From Vannielia litorea (GTDB lineage Bacteria; Pseudomonadota; Alphaproteobacteria; Rhodobacterales; Rhodobacteraceae), in NCBI RefSeq assembly GCF_019801175.1, contig NZ_JAHVJR010000001.1, positions 1,178,001 through 1,242,000 on the forward strand: a stretch of DNA of 64,000 nucleotides, written 5' to 3'. Under the pieces are notes generated by a model that saw only the letters and a program-made list of their open reading frames with translations, searched no databases and was not told the origin of the DNA. Made by a program: the position numbers and the translations under genes. Of this stretch, positions 57,928 through 64,000 are shown piece after piece. How positions within the stretch are numbered: the first letter of the stretch is position 1; each line of letters starts with the position of its first letter.

Positions 57928-58557
57928 ATGATGATCAAGGCAGTATCGGCCCTTGCAGGGCTTTACATGGCATGCGCCAGCGTGGCAACGGCGGCGGACC
58001 CGACCGATACGGCTGCCTATGATCTGCTCTTCAAACAGGGCACCCTCGACTCAATCGAAAAAGGGAGCGTGCTGAACTACAGCCGGGATGTGACGAACAC
58101 GCTCGTTCCCGCAGCGGCACAGCGCGACACTGGAACGATCGAGATGACACTGGCGGGGGGCACGCCGCCCGAAGCGCGATTGCAGTTCCTGCAGGGTGAA
58201 AAGCACCGGGCTCTCGGTGCCTTTCCGGCAAGCGTGGGCAACCCTGTCATCATGTATTTCGTCGAAACCGTCGTGCGAGACATGGCTGAGAGCGCCGGTG
58301 GGAGCCCTTTCTACATTCGCAACCGCGTCAAGGAGGCATTGATTTCGCCCGCGGACATTAATGAAGCGGATGGCGATGTGACCGTTGTTATCCAGCCCTT
58401 CGAAGGTGACCCAAATGCCGCGCGGATGAACGGCTTCGGTGCATTGAAGCTGACCGTTGTCATGTCTGAAGAGGTGCCCGGCTGGTATCGGAGTCTCTCG
58501 GCCGAGGCGGGTGAGGCCTACGGGTCGATGATGGTGTTTGAAGGTGTGTCCGAATGA
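57928..58557 (+). CDS. Exported protein of unknown function in C1 cluster
   Basis: A 209-residue protein with Sec signal (MMIKAVSALAGLYMACASVA, cut near TAADP). The mature domain contains YDLLFKQGTLDSIEKGSVLN, GNPVIMYFVETVVRDMAE and a C-terminal VMSEEVPGWYRSLSAEAGEA. No domain recognised. AAGGAG precedes ATG 57928; ATG 57931 is an alternative. It overlaps the next small gene by four bases and sits beside quinoprotein accessory genes, suggesting a periplasmic role in C1 oxidation. Confidence 0.7.
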   Translation: MMIKAVSALAGLYMACASVATAADPTDTAAYDLLFKQGTLDSIEKGSVLNYSRDVTNTLVPAAAQRDTGTIEMTLAGGTPPEARLQFLQGEKHRALGAFPASVGNPVIMYFVETVVRDMAESAGGSPFYIRNRVKEALISPADINEADGDVTVVIQPFEGDPNAARMNGFGALKLTVVMSEEVPGWYRSLSAEAGEAYGSMMVFEGVSE

Positions 58558-58895
58558 GGTGGATTGCCTGCGTTCTGCTCATGACCATGCCGGTGCACGC
58601 CCAGAGCGTGGCGGATCGGATGAATGATTACCCCACAGCGGCTCGGGCGGATTACGTTTTTGCCTGCATGCAGACCAATGGCCTTAGCCGCGAGACGCTG
58701 GAGCACTGCGCCTGCTCGATTGATATGATCGCGTCGATTCTGCCCTATGAAAAGTATGTCGAAGCGGAGACCGTTCTTTCGATGCGGCAAGTGGGCGGCG
58801 AGCGTATGGCAATTTTCCGGAGTGCTGCCAGCGCCGAGGCTTTCGTGGCCGAACTGCGTCGCGCGCAGGCCGAGGCGGAGATCCTCTGCTTCTGA
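58554..58895 (+). CDS. Small exported cysteine-containing unknown protein
   Basis: A 113-residue protein with a short signal (MRWIACVLLMTMPVHAQSVA). The mature part has cysteines in YVFACMQTNGLS, EHCACSIDM and the C-terminal ILCF, probably making disulfides in the periplasm, and amphipathic helices (AASAEAFVAELRRAQAEAEI). Unknown family. Coupled to the previous gene by an ATGA overlap and convergent with the SoxYZ-like gene, 13 bases away. Confidence 0.68.
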   Translation: MRWIACVLLMTMPVHAQSVADRMNDYPTAARADYVFACMQTNGLSRETLEHCACSIDMIASILPYEKYVEAETVLSMRQVGGERMAIFRSAASAEAFVAELRRAQAEAEILCF

Positions 58896-58908
58896 GCGGG
58901 TTTGCCGT

Positions 58909-59709
58909 CTAGCTGGCCTCATCCTTCGGCAATCGCTCTTCGAACACATTGCCCTCGGTATCCGTGGCCCGCACCGTGATTTCCGGCTCACCGTTGTCAG
59001 TATAAACGAACCGGAACACAGGGTTCTCTGAAATCGAGATGCCGCCTTCCATCGTGAACAGCAATTCGTCGCCTTGGCGCACCTCGAGCGTGTCGATGAA
59101 GTGCGCCGGAACAAAGAGCTGGGTGATCTGGTCTCGCTGGAGGCCCGAGTAGTTGGGATGCCGGATCATGATCTGCGCTTCGCGGCGCGGGGTGCTCATT
59201 TGCGGCTCGGTGGCAAAGCCGCGCAGTCGCATCTGCCCCATGCCCGCAAGCGCGGCCTCCGGGTCTGATGTGGCGGGGGCGGAGCAGCCGCCGGACGCCT
59301 TGACGAAGCGTCCCTGCATGGCGAGGCCCCCACCGGTTTCGGCGATGACTCGGACGTTGGAATACTGGTTCACGCGAACCCGAATTTCGAGATCCAGCGG
59401 AGCCATCGCGTCACCAAAGGTGAAAGTGCCTGCGACAGGCGCGGGATTTTCGTCTATCACCACCACTGCATTACTGATCCGGGCGCTTTCATCGGTTTGA
59501 ACGATGTGCAGCGGCACGGTGGCCGCATCGTTGGCCCGGTAAGGGGCATCGACGGTGAAGAGGTCGCTGCCGTCGGCTGGCGTTGCATCCCCCAGCACAT
59601 CGTATTTCAGGGCCTCCCAGCTTTCACTCTCCGTCAGCGGATTGTCTTCCGCCGCGTAGGCAGGCAGGACGACGATGGCCGCGAACAGAGCGGTCGTGAT
59701 CAGGCGCAT
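58909..59709 (-). CDS. Quinoprotein dehydrogenase-associated SoxYZ-like carrier
   Basis: A 266-residue periplasmic protein (signal MRLITTALFAAIVVLPAYAA) in which a SoxY-like half (VTVPLHIVQ-type strands, ending at the Cys-containing FVKASGGCSAPATSD) is fused to a SoxZ-like half (REAQIMIRHPNYSGLQRDQI; PVFRFVYTDNGEPEITVRAT). In Sox sulfur oxidation the SoxY Cys carries the substrate. The fused form is found next to PQQ-dependent alcohol dehydrogenases rather than sulfur genes; its role there is unproven. GGGAGGAG precedes ATG 59709. It is divergent from the metallohydrolase gene. Confidence 0.85.
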   Translation of the reverse strand: MRLITTALFAAIVVLPAYAAEDNPLTESESWEALKYDVLGDATPADGSDLFTVDAPYRANDAATVPLHIVQTDESARISNAVVVIDENPAPVAGTFTFGDAMAPLDLEIRVRVNQYSNVRVIAETGGGLAMQGRFVKASGGCSAPATSDPEAALAGMGQMRLRGFATEPQMSTPRREAQIMIRHPNYSGLQRDQITQLFVPAHFIDTLEVRQGDELLFTMEGGISISENPVFRFVYTDNGEPEITVRATDTEGNVFEERLPKDEAS

Positions 59710-59821
59710 TGGGTCTCCTCCCGTGATCGCGCTTTGCGCGAGTGTAGCACAGGCGAGGTGCTGCGGCACTTATCCGATGGTCGGCATGGCGTGAACGGAG
59801 ACCAAGGGGGAGGCTGGCACC

Positions 59822-60838
59822 ATGTTTGAAGCTCTCGTTACCCTTTGCCTGACTGGCGAGCCCGACGTGTGCCGCGATGCACTGTTGCCGGGGGTTGAGG
59901 CAAGCACGCTAGCGGGCTGCGAGGCAAAGCTGGGTGAGGTGACCGTGCCCGAGGGCGCTTGGGAGGCGGGCGCTCCATTCTGTGCTCCACGCGGTCTTGT
60001 GCTGGATTTCGAAGAGGTTGCGCCAAACCTCTGGGTGCACATGGGGGCAATCGCAGAGCCCGACCGTGAGAACCTGGGCGATGTGGCAAACATCGCCTTT
60101 GTCGTGGGGGAAGACTCCGTGGCAGTTGTCGACAGCGGATCGGCCAGATGGATCGGGGAGGCGACGTGGAGGGGCATTCGCGCTGTGACCGAATTGCCAG
60201 TGAGCCATGTGGTGCTGACCCATATGCACCCGGATCATGTGTTTGGGGCAACGGCCTTCCGTGGCGCAAAGGTGGTGGGCCATTCGGGTTTGAAACGAGC
60301 GCTTGCGGACCGGGGTGGGAACTATGTGGAGAGCCTCGAAGCCTTGATCGGTCCTGAGGCCTTCCTTGGCAGCGGGGTGCCGACGGTGACCGTCGCGGTA
60401 TCCGAAGCCATCGAAATTGACCTTGGTCAGGTTCGTATTGAGCTGACCCCTTGGCCGAGAGCACATACTGGCACGGATATCACAGTCCGGGTCGGGGACG
60501 TGTTAATCGCAGGAGACGTCATTTTCGATCGCCACACGCCCGCGCTCGATGGCTCGGTGCTGGGATGGCTGGAGGCTCTCGACACGTTGGAAGGGCAGGG
60601 CGGGCAGGTCGTGCCCGGCCACGGTGGGCCTGTGATGCCTATGGCAGAGGCCCTCGGCCCGATGCGGCGTTACCTCGAGGTGCTGCGCGATGACACCCGG
60701 GCCGCGCTCGCGGCCGGCGAGCGGCTGGGCGAGGCGGTAGAACATATCGCTGAAAGCGAAGCCGGGGCTTGGGAACTCTTCGACGCTTACAACAAGCGCA
60801 ACGCTACCGTGGCCTTCACGGAACTGGAATGGGAGTAA
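59822..60838 (+). CDS. Quinoprotein relay system zinc metallohydrolase
   Basis: A 338-residue metallo-beta-lactamase-fold protein. The metal motif is VVLTHMHPDHVFGATAF (HxHxDH), with later His in PWPRAHTGTD and VPGHGGPVMP and an Asp in LIAGDVIFDRH. The first 60 residues have cysteines (CLTGEPDVCRDAL; TLAGCEAKLG; PFCAPRG) and may be secreted, although the signal is poor. It resembles SoxH-related hydrolases that co-occur with PQQ dehydrogenases and SoxYZ-like carriers. GGGGGAGG precedes ATG 59822. Confidence 0.85.
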   Translation: MFEALVTLCLTGEPDVCRDALLPGVEASTLAGCEAKLGEVTVPEGAWEAGAPFCAPRGLVLDFEEVAPNLWVHMGAIAEPDRENLGDVANIAFVVGEDSVAVVDSGSARWIGEATWRGIRAVTELPVSHVVLTHMHPDHVFGATAFRGAKVVGHSGLKRALADRGGNYVESLEALIGPEAFLGSGVPTVTVAVSEAIEIDLGQVRIELTPWPRAHTGTDITVRVGDVLIAGDVIFDRHTPALDGSVLGWLEALDTLEGQGGQVVPGHGGPVMPMAEALGPMRRYLEVLRDDTRAALAAGERLGEAVEHIAESEAGAWELFDAYNKRNATVAFTELEWE

Positions 60839-60850
60839 GGCTGAGGAAGC

Positions 60851-61459
60851 CTACTCCTTCGCGGCGTTCTGGAGCATCTGGGCGATGCCGTAGAGCCGTT
60901 TTTCAAGCAGGACGGGCGTTTCGCAAACATAGGTGAGTGATTGGCGACGGTCGGTATAGATCCGCTCGTCCCATGCGATCTGCTCCTCCAGCTCGTCCAC
61001 GAGGTCGAAATCCGGGTTCTCCTTCGCCATTTCAGAATCCATTTTCAGGCGTGCGGCGTCGATCCGCTCGGAAAGGGCGATTTGGCCAAGGGAATACTCC
61101 TCGATCCCCGTTATAAGCCGGGTGCGGAGCGTGTTGAGACGCGTGAAGGACTGCTCGAAGACACGGCCGAGCAGGGCCGGGTCTGTACCGTGCGACGCGG
61201 TGAAGGCCGCAAGCTGGGGTTCAGTTTCGTCCAGTGCAAGGCGCCGGAGGGTCAGGTAGCCGACGAGATCCTCGACGGCAGCCTCAACCTCTGTAGAAAG
61301 CGCGGGTTTCTCGATCGCCGCGGGCCACATCAGACCGGGTGAAAGTTGCCCGACCTTGCGTTGGATGCAGGGCCATGTCGGGTCCGAGAAATCGGCAGCC
61401 ATGGCCGGTGCGCCCGCTGCAAGCAACAGGCAGAGTGCCTTTAGAACCCTTGTTTTCAT
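60851..61459 (-). CDS. Exported helical protein of unknown function
   Basis: A 202-residue protein with a Sec signal (MKTRVLKALCLLLAAGAPAM, cut near AMAADF). The mature part begins SDPTWPCIQRKVGQLSPGLM and is mainly helical (IDAARLKMDSEMAKENPDFD LVDELEEQI); a second cysteine is in TYVCETPVLLEKRL. ATG 61459 has GGGAGGA. It lies between the metallohydrolase (convergent, 12 bases) and formaldehyde dehydrogenase (divergent), so a role in periplasmic C1 oxidation is probable but not shown. Confidence 0.7.
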   Translation of the reverse strand: MKTRVLKALCLLLAAGAPAMAADFSDPTWPCIQRKVGQLSPGLMWPAAIEKPALSTEVEAAVEDLVGYLTLRRLALDETEPQLAAFTASHGTDPALLGRVFEQSFTRLNTLRTRLITGIEEYSLGQIALSERIDAARLKMDSEMAKENPDFDLVDELEEQIAWDERIYTDRRQSLTYVCETPVLLEKRLYGIAQMLQNAAKE

Positions 61460-61605
61460 GGCTGTCCTCCCTGCGCACACTGTATCCCGCCGTGCACCTT
61501 TGTCTACCGGGGCCAATACCACCTTTGGTCTGCATTGGCAGTTTTGGGCTCTGCTCCTAGCCTCGTTGACAACAAAAACCGCCGAGACGTTCTGGGAGGA
61601 AACAG

Positions 61606-62733
61606 ATGCGGACACGCGCCGCGGTGGCCCTTGAGGCTGGCAAACCGCTTGAGATCATGGATGTGAACCTTGAGGGCCCGAAGGCGGGCGAGGTTCTGGT
61701 GGAGATCAAGGCGACGGGGATTTGCCACACCGATGAGTTCACCCGTTCGGGCGATGACCCGGAGGGGCTGTTTCCGAGCATCCTTGGCCATGAGGGCGCG
61801 GGCGTTGTGCTGGAGGTGGGCGAGGGCGTGACCACGCTGAAGCCGGGCGACCACGTGATCCCGCTTTACACCCCGGAATGCCGCGAGTGCGCCTCTTGCC
61901 TGAGCGGCAAGACCAACCTCTGCACCGCGATCCGGAACACGCAGGGCCAGGGCCTGATGCCCGACGGCACGACCCGGTTCTCGATGCTCGATGGCACGCC
62001 GATCTATCACTACATGGGCTGTTCCACCTTTGCGAACCACACGGTGATGCCCGAGATCGCGCTGGCCAAGGTGCGCGAGGACGCGCCCTTCGACAAGATC
62101 TGCTACATCGGCTGCGGCGTGACCACCGGCATCGGCGCGGTGATTAACACGGCAGGTGTTGAGATTGGGTCAACGGCCGCCGTTTTTGGCCTCGGCGGGA
62201 TCGGGCTGAACGTGATCCAGGGTCTGCGGATGGCGGGCTGCGACAAGATCATCGGGGTCGATCTGAACGACGACAAGGCGGAGATGGCGAAGAAATTCGG
62301 CATGACACACTTCGTTAACCCTTCGAAGGTAGAGAACACGGTGCAGGCCATCGTGGACCTGACCAAGACCGAGCTCGACCAGATCGGCGGCGTGGACTAC
62401 TCGTTTGACGCCACCGGCAACGTGAAGGTGATGCGCGACGCGCTGGAATGCTCGCACCGCGGCTGGGGCGTGAGCGTGATCATCGGCGTGGCGCCTGCAG
62501 GGGCCGAGATCAGCACCCGCCCGTTCCAGCTGGTGACGGGCCGGGTCTGGAAGGGCACGGCCTTCGGCGGCGCAAAGGGCCGGACGGATGTGCCGAAGTT
62601 CGTGGACTGGTACATGGACGGGAAGATCGAGATCGACCCGATGATCACCCACAAACTGAAGCTCGACGACATCAACGAAGGCTTCGAGCTCATGCACGCC
62701 GGCAAGAGCATCCGCGCCGTGGTGGAGTATTGA
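61606..62733 (+). CDS. flhA: S-(hydroxymethyl)glutathione dehydrogenase/class III alcohol dehydrogenase
   Basis: Oxidises the glutathione-formaldehyde adduct with NAD to S-formylglutathione. The 375-residue zinc enzyme has the catalytic Cys in IKATGICHTDEFTRSGDDPE, the His in SILGHEGAGVV, the structural zinc cysteines in TPECRECASCLSGKTNLC, and the Rossmann motif VFGLGGIGLNVIQGLRMAGC. Length and motifs are those of class III enzymes (also called frmA or adhI). GGGAGG precedes ATG 61606. Its stop overlaps the fghA start (TGATG). Not the flagellar FlhA. Confidence 0.97.
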   Translation: MRTRAAVALEAGKPLEIMDVNLEGPKAGEVLVEIKATGICHTDEFTRSGDDPEGLFPSILGHEGAGVVLEVGEGVTTLKPGDHVIPLYTPECRECASCLSGKTNLCTAIRNTQGQGLMPDGTTRFSMLDGTPIYHYMGCSTFANHTVMPEIALAKVREDAPFDKICYIGCGVTTGIGAVINTAGVEIGSTAAVFGLGGIGLNVIQGLRMAGCDKIIGVDLNDDKAEMAKKFGMTHFVNPSKVENTVQAIVDLTKTELDQIGGVDYSFDATGNVKVMRDALECSHRGWGVSVIIGVAPAGAEISTRPFQLVTGRVWKGTAFGGAKGRTDVPKFVDWYMDGKIEIDPMITHKLKLDDINEGFELMHAGKSIRAVVEY

Positions 62734-63566
62734 TGAGCCTTGAAGTGATCTCCGAAACGGCCTGTTTCAGCGGGCGTCAGATCGTGGCGAAGCACCCATC
62801 AAACGCCTGCGGTTGCGAGATGACCTTTGCGGTTTATCTGCCGCCACAGGCCGAACACGGGCCGGTGCCAGTGCTCTGGTATCTCAGTGGACTTACCTGC
62901 ACACATGAAAACGCCATGACGAAAGGCGGTTTTCAGGAACATGCCGCCGAGCATGGGATTGCGGTGATCTTCCCTGACACCAGCCCGCGCGGCGAAGATG
63001 TGGCCGATGATGAAGCCTATGACCTCGGTCAGGGCGCGGGGTTCTATGTGAATGCCACGCGCGAGCCATGGTCGCCGCATTTCCGGATGTATGACTATAT
63101 TACCGGCGAGTTGCGTGGGCTCGTGATGGAGCATTTTCCGCTGGAAGATCGGCACGGGATCACCGGCCATTCGATGGGTGGGCACGGGGCTCTGACGATT
63201 GCCATGCGCAATGCGGAGATGTTCGAGAGCCTTTCGGCCTTTGCCCCCATCGCCAACCCGACCAGTTCGGACTGGGGTCGCAAGCAACTCTCGGCCTACC
63301 TTGGCGATGATGAAAGCTCGTGGGCGGATCACGACGCCTCGATCCTTTTGGAAGAGAAGGGCTGGAAGGGTGAGATCCTCGTGGACCAAGGCGCGAGTGA
63401 CCAGTTCCTTGACCTGCTCCGCCCAGAGGCGCTGGCGCAGGCCATGGTGAAACGCCGCCAGCCCGGCGCCATCCGGATGCAGCCGGGCTATGACCACTCA
63501 TATTTTTTCGTAACGACCTTCGCCCGGGACCATGTTGCCTGGCATGCGGAGAGACTTTGCGGCTGA
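62733..63566 (+). CDS. fghA: S-formylglutathione hydrolase
   Basis: Esterase D-family serine hydrolase that releases formate and glutathione, the step after the dehydrogenase. 277 residues. Nucleophile Ser in HGITGHSMGGHGALTIAMRN, oxyanion region WYLSGLTCTHENAMTKGGFQ, catalytic Asp near ILVDQGASDQFLD, and His in QPGYDHSYFFVTTF. ATG 62733 overlaps the dehydrogenase stop by one base. A cytochrome c gene follows 31 bases on. Confidence 0.96.
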   Translation: MSLEVISETACFSGRQIVAKHPSNACGCEMTFAVYLPPQAEHGPVPVLWYLSGLTCTHENAMTKGGFQEHAAEHGIAVIFPDTSPRGEDVADDEAYDLGQGAGFYVNATREPWSPHFRMYDYITGELRGLVMEHFPLEDRHGITGHSMGGHGALTIAMRNAEMFESLSAFAPIANPTSSDWGRKQLSAYLGDDESSWADHDASILLEEKGWKGEILVDQGASDQFLDLLRPEALAQAMVKRRQPGAIRMQPGYDHSYFFVTTFARDHVAWHAERLCG

Positions 63567-63597
63567 GGGCCGCGCCATTGAGGGAGAGAGACAAGAC

Positions 63598-64000
63598 ATG
63601 ATCGCAAGACTGCTCGCCGCCGCCAGCTTTATCGCCAGCGCCACGGTGCTTTCGGCCGAGGACATGGCGGGCGATCCAGCCAAGGGCGAAAAGGTGTTCC
63701 GGAAATGCCAGGCCTGCCACATGGTGGGTGCGGACGCTCAAGCGAAGACCGGCCCGATCCTGAACGGCATCATCGGTCGCGCCGCAGCCAGTGTTGAGGA
63801 CTTCAAATACTCTCCGGCCATGCAGGAGGCCGCTGATGGCGGGCTCGAGTGGACCGAAGAGAACCTCGCCGCCTTCCTGACCAAACCCAAGGATTTCATG
63901 AAGGGCACCAAAATGACCTTCGCCGGCCTCCGGAAGGAGGCTGATGTGGCCAATGTCATCGCCTACCTTGCCAGCTTTGGCGAGGATGGAGCGGCAGCAG
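63598..64000 (+). CDS. Class I cytochrome c, C-terminal end outside window
   Basis: Reading from ATG 63598 (AGGGAGAGAG upstream), 134 codons are open to the window edge. It has a Sec signal (MIARLLAAASFIASATVLSA), the haem motif CQACH (Cys37, Cys40, His41) and the Met106 ligand in KGTKMTFAGLRKE. The sequence looks like a cytochrome c550/c2 type (DPAKGEKVFRKCQACHMVGA). Placed after fghA, it may accept electrons in the methanol/quinoprotein branch or in general respiration. Nearly complete, as ANVIAYLASFG is the usual end. Confidence 0.93.
   Translation, partial: MIARLLAAASFIASATVLSAEDMAGDPAKGEKVFRKCQACHMVGADAQAKTGPILNGIIGRAAASVEDFKYSPAMQEAADGGLEWTEENLAAFLTKPKDFMKGTKMTFAGLRKEADVANVIAYLASFGEDGAAA

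Noticed and set aside
58909..60838. Sulfur-oxidation (sox) locus
   Set aside because: Only a fused SoxYZ-like carrier and a SoxH-related hydrolase are present; soxA, B, C, D and X are lacking and the neighbours are C1 genes.

Overview
The window is a GC-rich, tightly packed stretch of an alphaproteobacterial chromosome. Gene content points to Rhodobacteraceae, most likely a marine Roseobacter-type organism: a GlxA-family AraC regulator, class II DAHP synthase, Edd/Eda sugar catabolism, Bpt, long alphaproteobacterial PstC/PstA, TRAP transporters, and glutathione-dependent formaldehyde oxidation next to quinoprotein accessory genes. The species cannot be fixed from the sequence alone. I see no rRNA, tRNA, CRISPR, prophage or insertion sequence, and no gene-free stretch longer than about 300 bases. 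Many genes overlap by 1 or 4 bases, so operons are long.

Left part (1-15200). An acetolactate synthase large subunit gene is preceded by a leader peptide with a Leu-Leu-Val-Ile-Val run and a terminator, a classical attenuator. A 24-residue membrane micro-protein follows. A two-component pair (Cache-domain kinase plus LuxR-type regulator) diverges from a TRAP transporter with two tandem, near-duplicate binding proteins, DctQ and an unusually long DctM. Then comes a leftward run: bpt, an RDD protein, a DUF2852 protein with two operator-like repeats upstream, a secreted unknown, a YbaK-type deacylase and a Ca/Na antiporter.

Middle part (15200-36300). glnE with a small partner; the Entner-Doudoroff pair edd-eda behind a perfect palindrome of LacI type; two tandem exported CHAT/TPR caspase-like proteins; two lipoproteins; an RNA methyltransferase overlapping a PIN-domain gene; a leftward operon of GlxA regulator, acetyltransferase and an unknown membrane-anchored protein; class II DAHP synthase; a sulfotransferase beside a TupA-like ATP-grasp protein; and a PAS protein.

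Phosphate region (36400-46420). yicC-gmk-gamma carbonic anhydrase-phoR, a reversed GFA-family gene, then a Pho box and pstS-pstC-pstA-pstB-phoU-phoB.

Right part (46500-64000) is a C1-oxidation island. A MoxR/DUF58/VWA/BatD-like operon of the sort that matures methanol dehydrogenase in methylotrophs is followed by gfa, a response regulator, a FIST-domain sensor and a hybrid kinase (FlhRS-like), several periplasmic proteins including a SoxYZ-like carrier and a quinoprotein-relay metallohydrolase, then glutathione-dependent formaldehyde dehydrogenase, S-formylglutathione hydrolase and a cytochrome c cut by the window end. The quinoprotein dehydrogenase itself is not in view and probably lies just to the right.
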